Shown here one piece after another: positions 10,731 to 22,084 of a stretch of DNA of 64,000 nt (the first letter of the stretch is position 1; every line of letters starts with the position of its first letter). Where the stretch lies: assembly GCA_033977485.1 (NCBI GenBank), contig CM066984.1, positions 47,297,600-47,361,599 of the forward strand, read 5' to 3'. This DNA comes from Hydrangea macrophylla. Its lineage: Eukaryota; Streptophyta; Magnoliopsida; Cornales; Hydrangeaceae. The notes under the pieces were generated by a model. That model made no database searches. It was not told where the DNA came from and was given only the letters and a program-made list of their open reading frames with translations. Position numbers and translations under genes: made by a program.

Positions 10731-10747
10731 CCTAGGCTCTGATACCA
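10731..10747 (-). other. TRG primer binding site, tRNA-iMet type
   Basis: On the minus strand this reads TGGTATCAGAGCCTAGG, the common plant PBS complementary to the 3' end of initiator methionine tRNA. It lies nine bases inside the LTR end (TGTCACG... on the + strand at 10,757). It fixes the orientation of the element and the inner border of the 5' LTR. Confidence 0.88.
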
Positions 10748-13220
10748 CTAAAACCCTGTCACGCCCCGGAGTAAGCCAAAAATAGGGGAAATAAAAATTT
10801 TCCTTTATGGGTTCGTAGAAACGTGACTAGTTTGTTAACCATCCTTTCCTTCTAACTCCGCACCGTGCAATCATAAGGGAAATGCTAGAGCATAAGCATG
10901 ACCTAAACTTATCAGAGTATAAATACAGCAGCAAAAATTAAACAAGAGTTACAATAACTTCAATCCTAATACAAGAGGCCATACTAAACAATTTACATAA
11001 GCTTAAAAACTTGAAAAACTATCTATCAAATCTTCGGCAAGGCTTTATTCTCCTTGGCTCCATGGCACTGCATCCTGAACTCTTCTATCTATCTCCAATC
11101 TTCCAACACTCTGGGCATACGAATGCCCAGGGCGTAACATGCCGTCAGCCTTGGAACAAGGCTAAGTGAGAGTCTCAACCATACAATAATCAATAAATAC
11201 AAAACATCTCTCGACTCACGTCATAGTTTAGTATCTTAAGATATGGTTAATCTCTTATCAAAAGACGCATTCTCACCACGGACATAACAGAGGTCTCTAC
11301 AAGACAAGTAGACAGATAAACATAACATCATAGAATACATTCTCCTTATTATATCCTCGTGCGTACAAATGCATGACCAATGCGACTTACTCCCAACTCT
11401 TACTTTTAAAATAGAGACTTTTTCAAAACTATTTCATTTTAAAATCAAAACTTTCCAAAACCAAATCATTTCGAACCAAACCCTTTTATTCATTAATTCA
11501 ATCTCATCATTCACTTTCTCTTTCTCATCCACTTGACAACACGCGGTATATCAAGGATGATAACATGCTATAACAGCCGATTCATACTTATTCCCTTGAT
11601 AGGTCGACGAACGTCTTCACGGTGCACACTACCTGTGAACAATGAAACTAGCACATGGGACATCTTTAACCATGTGTTTACTCTCACCGGTCGTCTACAC
11701 GGCTGAGAAGTATATTAGAGCACTAGCCGGACGTCTTCAACGATACATAGGACGTCTTCAACCACGTATGCGCATCACCAAACGTCTTCAACAGCGAGAG
11801 GCGCGCTAGGAACACTAACCGTTCATGTCCACCCGGCTCGTCAGTCGATGATCCATCGGATCTAGAAATCACATCTCTTTCACATTCACATATCTCATCT
11901 TATTCACATTTTCATCAAACACCTCTCTTTCTCATATAATGCATGCTAACACATGTCATGAAATGCAACTGAGTCCACTACCGATACTCATATGCAAAAC
12001 CACTTTCATTTCTCTTTATTATTAACATAGCATGCGTTATCTAGTCCGGTTAACAACCATCATAAAATGTGCATTTAACAGTTAGCAGCAGAAACATATA
12101 TAACATATAAAACATGGATCACATAACATGGATTTGATAACAATAATCATATAGATAAAACCCTTAACATGCTCACGTATGCGATAGCACTACCATAGCA
12201 TGCTTTGCATAGCCTTACAATCGTCATAAAACATGTAGCATCATAAATCAGTGTATCATTCATACAAAACATCATACAGATAACTTTTAAATATCTTATA
12301 TTAATCTTATTAGGATTAGAGTGAGGTTAGGAAACTCACCTCGAGTCATCGATCCTCGAAAATCAGATAATCGTCAAGTTCTACAATAATAAACGGAATA
12401 AGTAATAATAAAGAGTGAGTGCAACTCCAGGGGCAAAATGGCAATTTTACCAAATGAGGTTATAAACCTCAAGGTAATGATCTATGTGTCATTCTAAATC
12501 CAACACCATTGACTAGACTCAAATTAGGGTCCGTCGCGTTTTACGAGGTAATATGTAGGGCTTACTATACTAATGCGGGCCCTAAAAGATAGGCTATATT
12601 TTCAACCGAGTCGAAAAGTCACCAAACTTTAAGGGAATGTTCTAGACATTATTCTAAGACTTTGGAGACTGACCGCGTAATTTTCGGAGTCCTAGATTAT
12701 TTATTATGAATTATTGAAGATAACATATACCCGAAAATACCCGAAAAGGGATTTAAATACATAAATATACCTATACTGTGAAATCAGTACTTAGAAATAT
12801 TTTTATTAAATACTAGATATTAAAATACACTTCCAGTATTTATCTCATAATTTTCGGAGCTCGTTTGGTATTTTTAATAATTAATATACTCATAAAATAG
12901 CTCCATAATAATTATTAAAAATACAAGACTAAATATTATAGCTTCATAATTTTCATTATATAATAAAATAGTCCCAGGGTCATTACCCTAATTTTTTAGA
13001 ATTTATAAATACATATAAGTATTTATTAACTATTTAAATACCCTTAAAACTTATTTATATTATACTTATAAATTACCATATAATTAATAATTGTATTATC
13101 ACCATATAATAATTATACTTAGTATATTAAGAATATTATATAATAATATTCCATAAAGTAAATGTACTAATAATACATTTTAATACATTTATAATGATTA
13201 AAATCATTTAAAAAACTATT

Positions 13221-13244
13221 AATACTAATAATAATAATAATAAC

Positions 13245-13286
<42 letters not shown>
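13221..13286. repeat. (TAA)n microsatellite
   Basis: About 66 bp of near-perfect AAT/TAA repeat with one C interruption, inside the TRG 5' LTR. Confidence 0.95.
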
Positions 13287-13930
13287 TGACAGACCCGACG
13301 GGTCAACCCGAGCCGACTGGGTAACCCGGTTACAATCATAAAGGGACCCAAAGCTTGACCCAATGGGCTAAACCCGACCCAAACCCAATCCCACTCACAA
13401 ACCTACCCAACCCGATAACCAAACCTAACCCAAACCCGAACCCAGCTATAGACTCAGCAAGACCCGCCCCGTATCCGCCTCAAACCCATAACCCGACCCG
13501 AGGCGTCAAAACGACGTCGTCCTTCTTAAAGGACCCACAGGGTTATTTTAAACACGACCCTACCCGAAAAACCTTACCCATTTTCCCACTCACCTAGACC
13601 CCACCCGAACCCGACCTGTACCCATTTTTTATAACCCGAAAATCCACACCAACCCCTTTTCTTCTCCGACCAACCCCGGCGCCGTCGGCGATGTGCGAAC
13701 CGCCGGAAAACCTTATTTCCCTCATATCTCACTCATTTCTCCATCAAAACGCATGAGACCAATGGGGAAATGTTCGTTTCTTCTTCCTTTACAACATACT
13801 AGGAGTTGAGAGTCCAGTTATCTCATTTCCTACACCAACTTCATTATTATCGTTTCCGTCAAAAAATACAAATAACGCCATGCACGGTCTATCAAATGGA
13901 CGCCATTTCAAGAACTGTTCATGATGGAGT

Positions 13931-15420
13931 TGTCGGAAAAACCGGTTTAATTTAAAATTTTAAACACGCAGCGGAAAAGTCAGGTTATAAAACTTAATGG
14001 CAGCCCAGGATTTACTACTCGTTAATTCCATAGATGCGCACAAGAGGGGACAAGAGTTATACCTTAGTGTCTTGAACCCAATTCTGATTTTCTTCTTCTT
14101 CCTTGGTGATGCAACAGCCTCCACTAGGTTGTCTTCACCCTTATGTCTCCTACGGATGCTTGCCGGAGAGACTAGAGATGGTGGGATCTCTAATAGAGAG
14201 GAAAAAGAAGGTTTGGGGCTCTAAAACAGTTTCTGCAGCTTCTGACGTTCTAAAACGACGAACTTCTTTTCCAGAACGCAGCTGCCCTATTTATAGATTC
14301 CCAGAACCGACCTAGACTTCGAGCGATTGAAGATCCTTGATCGATCGAACCATTCTCGATCGATTGAGACTGCCAAAACTTCAATCGATCGAACATACTT
14401 CAATCGATCGAACTTGTCTTGACAACTTCCTCATGTGTCTTTCCAAGTATCCTGGCGGAGCTAAGAGTGGGACCTCCTAGGCTCTTTATTGTTGGCTCAG
14501 ACCAGTTTGTTAATTACCGTGACCAAACTCTTTGATCAGCAAACTAACTAACTGGTCAGTTAACGTTTACTCCACTATAAAACGATAACTGAACTCCAAC
14601 GCAAAAGAACATATCCGAAGCGATAACTAGACTTGTGTGTTGTACAAATGTCCCTCTACCTTCAGCATTCGTAATCATATTCAGGTAGTTGGATAACTGT
14701 TACTGTCAACCTGAATATCGATTACTTCTTGTATTCCTTGAGTCCCATTCACCTCTCATGGTTACCAAACATGTTGATAACTCTTATCAACAAGACTGCA
14801 GTACTCAGTAATCGACTTGGTGACATTCTCAAGGGAATGCTTACTCTGAAACAGAGGGTATATTTTGTCTTGACAATGTATGTTCACAACCCTATGAATA
14901 TGACATACCCAAGATACCCAGGTGTTGATCTTCTATAGACCTCACTGATTGGTAAGTCAAAGCAGTCATATTCACAGTCTGTGTTCATAATCGTCTCAAG
15001 ATTGAGAACACGTACCTTATACAAGTTATGAGTTCCTATCGACTGAATGACAGCCTTGAGTGTCAATAGGAAAGCTCAGGTCCGTCAATGCACTCTAAGC
15101 ACTAGCATATTAACTAAGAGTTACACTCTAGTGATTGAGATAGATCACTCCATCCAATGGTAGTTAATCATGCTACAGTGTAAACCTAATGAGATATCCT
15201 AGTCTCATCATCCACTGTGACATGTTCTAAGTAAAAAGAATAGCAATTCGTATCTCACTTGTATGTATCTCATACATACACGCATTACTTACTATGATAC
15301 TTAAGGATAACAATCATCTCATGAAAGAAACATACATAACAAAATGTAAAGCTGATATCCATATATTAAAATGTCAATGTCTCCTATATAAAGTAATGGT
15401 TTGAGGGCACAAAGCCAACA
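13931..15420 (-). mobile_element. Solo LTR S1 (1,490 bp) with TSD GGAGT
   Basis: The segment begins TGTCGG and ends CCAACA on the + strand and is flanked by GGAGT at 13926-13930 and 15421-15425. There is no internal domain. This is the product of recombination between the two LTRs of a former element inserted in the TRG LTR. Relative to the fragment at 1-301 it lies on the minus strand, beginning TGTTGGCTTTGTGCCC. At 14,335-14,412 it has several copies of the palindrome TCGATCGA. The family cannot be named without the internal part; the TGTTGG...CGACA ends would fit a copia-type LTR. Confidence 0.92.
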
Positions 15421-16374
15421 GGAGTATGTAGGGGTCATGAGGGTCAGATTGGTACAAGTTTTAGGGGATGTGATGGTGTTTCCAAAAAAATAGAGCTCCG
15501 GCATGAAGCTCTAATGGTGACCCAAAGAGGCTGTGAGCCTTAGGCTCTGTTTGGAGAACATGTAAATGGTCATAAGACATCTATGAGGACATGAAAGAGT
15601 CTAGAAATCACAATGGGGGTTAGGTTTACCTTGGGTGAGTCTCGGTTCCTTCCTAACTTCCCCGATCACTTTTTTCTCTCTCTTCGGTCTTCTGTATGTG
15701 TGTGTGTGTGTATAGTGTGAGGCAGAGAGGGTATAGTGATGTGTGGGGGTGGTGTTGCGTTGTGGTCTCTTCTCCCCTCTCTAAAAAACTCTCAGGTTCT
15801 CTCCCTCTCAAGCTCCCGATTTCTCTCTCTACATAATCTGTGAATGTGTGTGTGTGTGTGATGCAGAATGTGTACATGGGGGTATATGTATGTAGGACAA
15901 GGAGGGGGGTTGACAAGTGTTGTGTGTGTAATGCCAAGTGTTGTGTGTGGTGTGTACATGGGTGACACATGGTGGGGGGGTCAATGCATGCTTGCCATGT
16001 GGGTGGGTGGTGGTCGCATGGTTGCCACGTGGCCATGTGTAGGGCCCATATCTCAATTTACATGCAATTCTATGGGATTGCGTGCAAGTCTCGATGTACA
16101 TACACAACTATAATTGTGCCTACTTACGGGCTACGTACGACTTAAATATAAGTCGTCTGTGAATTCTAACTACACTTAAAAGTCGGGGTTGCGACTACTG
16201 TGATAATAATAGTACTAAATATAACGGCATCATTTTTGTTTGCTAAGATAATAACTAAAGATCCTATAGAGGTTCCTTATTAGAGTCATTCTAATGGACC
16301 TTCTGTAACCGTCCCCATGGTGATATGTCACTTCTAATCCTACATGGAATTTCTAGAAAATTCTGGGTGCTACA

Positions 16375-16605
16375 TGCTATTTGCTAGAAGTAGGAGCACC
16401 ATATAGATTAGGGCTTACATCCGCATGCTTGTCTCATTTGCATGCACTATTCCCATCGGTCTGCACGCACTGTTTCAGTCAGTCTGTACATAAGTCAGTC
16501 CACGTCTGTTAAAGCCATTATTTATCTGTCTAAAGTCATTACTGTTAGAACCTGATACGATCCTCTCAAATCTGTAGGGTCACTATAGCTTCTCAAAATC
16601 AACAA
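16375..16605 (+). other. Remnant of Tat3 leader before gag
   Basis: This short non-coding stretch lies between the right end of TRG and the first gag-like codons. No PBS or LTR end is visible, so the LTR border lies beyond TRG on the left. TRG inserted at 16,374/16,375. Confidence 0.45.
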
Positions 16606-17526
16606 TTGGGATCTTCGTCCTGGGTCAGAAATTCAGATAATCGTTTGGTCAGAATCAGCCCAAGAAGTTATTTCAACATGAATCAGGAAGAGTTGGAAAA
16701 CAAGGTCACCGAATTGGGAGTCACCATAAGCCAGCAGTCCGACAGCCTGGCCCAAGTATTGAGATTTATGGAAGAATTGAAACAGCAGCAGCCGCAATAT
16801 CCACCTGGGTGGCGCCACCACCAGGTTTTGTGCCACCTCCACCGCCAGGGTTTGTATCACCTCCTGAGAATAATGGGGAAGAAGACTGGTTTCATGGGGC
16901 CCCGCCGCCCGCATATGAGAAAAAGTTTCAAGAGAAAATGGACAAAGTCGACAAACTAGAAAGCGTATTGAGGAAGAGTATAGGTGTTGATGATTACATG
17001 CTAGACTTGGAAGAACTTTTCAAGCCTGTTAATCTGAAGTTGGCAGAAAACTTCAAGATGCCTGCCATTTACCGTTTTGATGGAATCAGAAATTCGAAAA
17101 GCCATGTAAAGCTGTGTATGAACATTTTTCAATCAATTGGCTGCACTCATGAGCACATTGCAATGCTGTTCCCACAAACTCTCGCAAAGTCTGCACTGTC
17201 ATGGTTCCTTACCTTGGAAGCTTCCAAAACTCGGGCATGGGAAGATATAGTCCGGGTCTTCGTTGATCATTATTCCTACAACCAAGTACTTGATGTCACT
17301 ATCAGGGATTTGGAAATAACTCGACAGAACAACAATGAATCCTTCGCTGCAGTTCTGAGCAGATGGAGGAATAAAGTGGCCCAAATGACCCACCGGCTGA
17401 TTGAAAAGGAACAGGTAAGGATGCTAATCCGGAATCTGCAACCGCTCTACCATGAGAAATTATTTTACCAGTCCATCTCCACCTTTGAGGAATTGTTTGA
17501 AGTTGGAACTCGAATCGAAGACGCCA
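16606..17526 (+). pseudogene. gag: Tat3 gag, N-terminal and capsid part
   Basis: The first part contains W-V-R-N-S-x-x-R-L-V-R and MNQEELENKV. Tat4 has the matching W-V-R-D-S-x-x-R-L-V-R before its MDQDQ, so the segment upstream of the inner Met was probably translated. A one-base shift near 16,800 moves into a frame with a proline-rich stretch (PPPGFVPPPPPG). The capsid domain then runs through YRFDGIRNSKSHVKLCM, ALSWFLTLE, ITRQNNNESFAAVLSRWR and FEELFEVGTRIEDA. Coding stops at 17,526, where solo LTR S2 inserted, and resumes at 19,599 in the same sense. Except for the shift and the insertion this part is open. Confidence 0.87.
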
Positions 17527-19593
17527 TGTCACGACCCATCCCGCTAACGTGCAAAAACAGGACATGTGGCACGCCATCAAGGCTTATCCAGTTCATTAAA
17601 TGACCATACACAGCAGAAAAGACTTTAAAACCACCTTGAGTGTATAAATCTTTTGGAAACATTGCTCTCCGAGTTGTAAAATCCGTATAAAATTGAAAAC
17701 ACAATCATATTTCGAAACGAATGATTTTATGTTGAAAGGGGTCCCAAAGGTACCCTAAGAACCAATCAAAACCTTTTGAAAATTTCCGGAAGGTATAGAA
17801 AAAGATTTCTGACAGGGGGTATTTCGACCGGTCGAATGACCCCATTCGACCGGTTGAATGACCCTTTAGCAGAATCCTGCACAAGCTGCAGAATTTTGCC
17901 TAAGGCATCACCCAACCTTACTTCTTGCATTCCTCTTCACAAGTTCACCTTATAATAAACTTCACAAGCTACAACATGCTGGTAAAACTTAAGTTTAGAC
18001 TTAGTAATCATGAAAACAAATAATAACGGTACAAGCTAAGGTTTGTTTGGATTTAAACATAGGGAATACTAATCCACCTTCCGAAATTCGAATTTGATAA
18101 GCAAAACATGCAAAACACGAATCCACGAGTTCAGATTCATTACAACATAACTACAAGTAGTGTTAAGACATATTACAACAGTCTAAGACATTCCAAAACT
18201 CCCATGTTTGAAGTTAAAAGTTCGAACTTCGCAAAATTACGTCTTTACAACATTTGGAATTGAAACAAAATATAACCAAGAGAAGGATCCCCGTCGCTCC
18301 CACGGTCTCACTCCTCACGCTTCTTTTTCCCTTTCTTCTTTTCACCTGCAATGGAGTAAATCTCCACTGCTCAGCTGTATGCTGAGTGTACAATTTCTAA
18401 TATATGCATGTATGACAAAACATGCTTTAATCTCATGAATCACATCAAATAGTCTTTAGGGAGAAAAATACGCCTTCATCCGGTAGTGGCAAGTCCAATC
18501 CTTAAACCGCGACGTCAATGGCTAGTCCAAGCCTACAACCATTACGTCCCCAAGTGCCCTGGCATGTCCAAGTCTTAAACCATGCACAGTAGCCGTCACT
18601 ACTAAAATTCTCAAACATCGAGAAGCTTACTCCGGCATGAATTTGTATAAAACCCCCCTTTGACCCACATAGGCAACTCAACGTGCTCGCGTAAATTTAG
18701 ACATGCTTTTCACATTTAATCGCGTGCATATTTAACGGGTCTAAGATTAACACATGAATTTCACCCGGATCACAATTTCGTCGTCGAAATATAAAACATG
18801 TATTTCACCTATATAACATAGGCTAGAAATTCATACCTCGAGCTATCATCGTAAAACTTGGAGGAAACGACTAGAAGCCCGAATATATGCCAAATCTCCG
18901 ATCCTACGCAAAACCTACAAGTCTTGGGGAGTTCGAATATGCAATTTGGTGAAATCCAGAAGGACGATGGGCCGCCATTTGTCGTCACAAAGTCCGTAGG
19001 ATCAATCTCCCTTTTCTCTCTCCTCTCTCAAGATATTATATGAAGTTTTCCAGAAATGACAATTTCATCCACCACTATTTATAGACATACTCTTCGGGAA
19101 TCGCGTTTACTTCCCCGTGAGTTTCTCAAACACCTAGTTAGTTCCTGAAATTTTGCGCATGTCCATTTTATTGCTTTACGAGTAAAAACTACTAATTACA
19201 AGAGTTTTTTATTAAGTCTCATTTGGATCCAAAATATACGTCCGAAAACTAAATTTCGTGGAATCTCTACACAACCTACCTTTTTATATAACGTGACACT
19301 CACGTTCTCACCAGAGTTCTCAAAAGATATCTAACGATACCAAAATTACTAGAAAGTATACTATACAGGTATAATTCACTATTCATAAAATATCAGATAA
19401 GTCAAATAACATTTAAATCACATAAATGTCATTTACATGTGCCAAAACAAAATGAACCATCATGTTCCCGTGTCCTTACTAACACCTTACCGTTGACTCA
19501 CAGTCAGCCTCAACCTCATTATCAACTAACATTGATAAATCCATAAATGCAATTATGTATGATAAACTTATAAGTTTTGGAACAGGTGTGACA
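17527..19593 (-). mobile_element. Solo LTR S2 (2,067 bp) inserted in Tat3 gag
   Basis: The ends are TGTCACGACCC and GGTGTGACA on the + strand; read on the minus strand it begins TGTCACACCTG and ends GGGTCGTGACA, as chromovirus-type LTRs do. The flanks are CGCCA (17522-17526) and CGTCA (19594-19598), a 5-bp duplication with one C/T difference. Taking out the LTR and one duplicate keeps the gag frame and joins text that matches gag of Tat4. A CGACCGGTCGAATG-like dyad cluster lies at about 17,828-17,866. No coding is credible inside. Confidence 0.92.
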
Positions 19594-20415
19594 CGTCAAA
19601 AGGGAAGGAAAGATCAAAAAAGAAGAGCCTCTGAGTCAGTCAAAAAGGTCCAACTACTCCCGCAACCCTCCGAATGTCAATGCCCTTAGCAGTCAACCTA
19701 TGGCTTACCCTCCTAGGCCATACCAACCTCCTAACCAAGCAAACTCCCTTAGTCGCCCTTTCCCGAGGAAGCCTCCTCGCAACTTCGCCAAATTAGAAAT
19801 CCCCCTCTCCTCAGCCTTAGATCGCCTCCTCAAAAAGGGCCATCTCCAATTACTCCAGCCTTGAAATACCCTGCTCCCACTGAACTGCAATATGTCTAAA
19901 CGGTGTACCTGCCACCAAGCCCCTGGCCACAATACCGATGATTGCATACACCTCCGCTATGATATCCAAGACCTTATTGACCAGAATATCATTGAGCCAC
20001 CTCCAAAGCAACCCCATATTACTCAAAATCCTCTACTAAACCACCAAAATATCAGCCTCATTAAGTCCAACCCTGTATCCTTCAACCCTGCTACCTATAT
20101 CATCCCCTTAGGTCAACCTTTACCCCTCATTGACATCCCAGATTCTGTGGGAATTCATTTGATTGAAGGAGGGGATGACGAGTGGCAGCAATAGCTGGCT
20201 GATGAACAAGATCTATTCTTCTTGGAAAAACATGACCTAGGGGTAGTGGACCTCAAATGGTATGATCCCACTAATGAAAGTGATGCTTCTATCTGGAACG
20301 AGCTGGAGAAACCATTTGTGGGAATAGATTATGACTGGTTCAAAGAAGATGGGACTGTAGAAGGGCCTACTCCTGTCGAGATTGATCATCTAACTAGGTC
20401 AGGCCGTCATTATTA
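19594..20415 (+). pseudogene. gag: Tat3 gag, C-terminal part with zinc-finger-like motif and linker
   Basis: Lysine- and arginine-rich text continues the gag, followed by LDRLLKKGHLQ. Then comes C-x-C-H-x5-H-x4-C (residues CTCHQAPGHNTDDC near 19,907-19,948), the Tat-type variant of the nucleic-acid-binding knuckle, and LRYDIQDLIDQ. Next is the acidic linker with DEWQQ, a TAG at 20192-20194, then VVDLKWYDPTNESDASIWNELE and a TAG at 20414-20416. Tat4 has the parallel IQINWWDPNNPTDNSVWEEE, so the linker is a conserved part of the polyprotein in this group. Confidence 0.78.
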
Positions 20416-20452
20416 GACTCTGTAGCCTACCACTGAAGCAATCCAGAAAAGT

Positions 20453-21345
20453 CCGGTCAAAGACAAGGGGAAGGGAAAAATGGATGAGATCATCGAAGAA
20501 GACAATGAGTTGATAAAGCAGTTGAAGAAAACCCAAGCACAGCTCTCGATGTGGGACATCTTGGTAACATTCTACAAGCATAGGCAAGCCATATTGAATG
20601 CCTTGGCTGGAATTGAGGTCCCCATCGATGCCGCACCGGAAGACATAATGGCTTGGGCACGCTCACCCCTGACCCAATCATTTCCTTTTCTGATGAAGAC
20701 CTGTTGCCGGAAGGGTCTGCACATAACAAAGCTTTGTACATCACTGTTGGATGCAAGGGGCAGCAAGTGCCATTCTGTTTGGTCGATAAAGGCTCTGCCC
20801 TAAATGTTTGTGCTCTAAGGACCGCCACCGCCTTGGGGGTCAACAACCAGGACATCACTTCGTCCTTGCAATCCATGAGGGCTTATGATAACACCAAGAG
20901 AAATGTGATGGGGACCGTTTCTCTCCAGATTCGAGTAGGGTCTTTGGTTTGCACTCAACTCTTTCAAGTTATGGATATACTTGCCTCATTCAATTTGTTG
21001 ATCAGAAGGCCTTGGCTATATGTCAATAAATCTGTATCATCCACTATGCATCAAATGATCAAGTACATTCATGAGAAGGAGTTGAAAATCATCCTCGGCA
21101 ACAGTTGGGGTAATGAAGCCTTTCCAAGCTACGCTCCAATCTTTGAAATCAAAATACCTGAGCTAGAAGAAGGAGAAATCGGAGGATTCTTCATGGAAGA
21201 GGTCCACATGATTAGTGATGGAGACAGATTCCCTAAAATCCACTCTGTAGTCATCAACATCGTCCGCAAGATGAACTATTTCCCTAGATTGGGATTGGGC
21301 CGATGCCAACAAGGGATTTGCGAGTTCCCTCAGATCAAAGGATAA
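20453..21345 (+). pseudogene. Tat3 protease region
   Basis: A lysine-rich segment (GKGKMDEIIEEDNELIKQLKKTQAQLSMWDIL) precedes a frameshift near 20,650. The protease-like part then shows FCLVDKGSALNVCALRTATALGV, with D-K-G-S-A in the place of the catalytic D-S/T-G-A. It continues with VMGTVSLQIRVGSL, FQVMDILASFNLLIRRPWL and FPRLGLGRCQQGI. The third active-site residue is usually S, T or N; Lys here may be a mutation. The downstream part matches the G-patch-like G-L-G...Q-G-I tail often seen after protease in the Tat lineage. The frame ends at 21,345. Confidence 0.7.
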
Positions 21346-22084
21346 CAAGGCACTTTTGGTTTGGGGTACAAGCCCACTGAAGAAGATGTCGAGCTATAGA
21401 GGCCATGAAAGAAAAGAGTGAGGAGTTTCCCACCATACCGCAAGACCTTGAATGGGCAATTCATCAAAGAAGGGGATGATTTCCCCTATATTGGGTTCCC
21501 TGAACCTTGGATCCATCAGGCCACTGAAAAAAGGCACCCCGGGCTTGAAATCTTTGCTGACTGCGAAAGGCCCCCTATCAAGATCCATTCTATCCCGAAG
21601 AAGTTGTGAAAACCCCAGAGGAAGACTGGTTAAAGTACCTGGACACTGAAGCCATCGAGAAAATGTAGGAAGAGTTCGCTGAAGAGAAGGAAGGAAAGAG
21701 GACCAAGAGCCAAGATGATCAGATCATGCCAACTGAGGAGGGTCTGAGCAACCAGGCTGTAGAGTCATCTGTCTGTGTCTCCCAATTCCCTATTCCCCCG
21801 GAGTCTGTACTTCCAATTATCGAGTCTATACCAGAGTCGGTTGTTATAAGCCCACCACTGTCTGATGTAATCACTCCACCTGTCATGAATGAAATAAAAG
21901 ACGATTCTTCTTACTCCTCTATGTCTAATAGTTGTGAATGCACAAATCCCTCCGAGGATCTTCTAATTGAACTAAAATAACTAATTAAAAAGCCACCTCC
22001 TTATGAAATAACCAAAGATACTTTATCGATTAGTCTAAGTGAAACATATAATCCACAAATTGTGTAAATTGGCTCAACACTTAA
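21346..22084 (+). pseudogene. Tat3 linker between protease and RT
   Basis: Fragments in changing frames include GDDFPYIGFPEPWI (near 21,475), which corresponds to GDFPYCGFPEPWV in Tat4, and a serine/proline-rich part at 21,726-21,980 (CVSQFPIPPESVLPI). Several stops interrupt it. It is a poorly conserved spacer of the polyprotein. Confidence 0.6.

Larger units (their letters stand above)
6692..16374 (-). mobile_element. TRG: gag-only Tekay-like LTR element on the minus strand
   Basis: Read on the minus strand, the order is a long 5' LTR (16,374 to 10,757), PBS (10,747-10,731), two extra ORFs, gag with two zinc knuckles, PPT block, then a 3' LTR start (from 7,210) cut by TEK1. The internal region is only about 3.5 kb, and gag is followed almost directly by the 3' end. 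Protease, RT, RNase H and integrase are all absent. This is the plan of terminal-repeat elements with gag only (TR-GAG). A gag-only element could be mobilised only by enzymes from a relative. It lies in the leader of Tat3, upstream of that element's gag. Confidence 0.82.
10757..16374 (-). repeat. TRG 5' LTR (about 4.1 kb without the nested solo LTR)
   Basis: On the minus strand the LTR begins TGTAGCACCC at 16,374 and ends GGCGTGACA at 10,757, next to the PBS. Its first about 530 bp match the truncated copy at 6,692-7,210. A solo LTR plus a 5-bp duplication (1,495 bp) interrupts it, leaving about 4.12 kb, long even for Tekay-like LTRs. Notable content is repeats around 'acgtcttcaac' at about 11,600-11,800, a very AT-rich belt at 12,700-13,250, a (TAA)n microsatellite and a proline-codon-like 'acccgaaccc' stretch at 13,330-13,620. 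I see no genes in it; the open frame in the CCCGAA stretch is low-complexity chance. Confidence 0.75.

Noticed and set aside
13355..13597. Proline-rich 80-codon frame
   Set aside because: It translates a degenerate CCCGAA/CCCAAA repeat in the TRG LTR; this is low complexity with no sign of a gene.
15653..16113. Several overlapping His/Thr/Cys-rich frames on both strands
   Set aside because: They translate GT/CA-rich LTR sequence that occurs as a direct repeat at 6.7-7.2 kb.
6692..16374. Interpreting the 6.7-kb and 15.9-kb copies as a simple complete LTR pair of about 0.5 kb
   Set aside because: The PBS at 10,731-10,747 and the terminal TGTCACG at 10,757 place the inner border of the 5' LTR far from the 0.5-kb match; the left copy is short only because TEK1 cut it.
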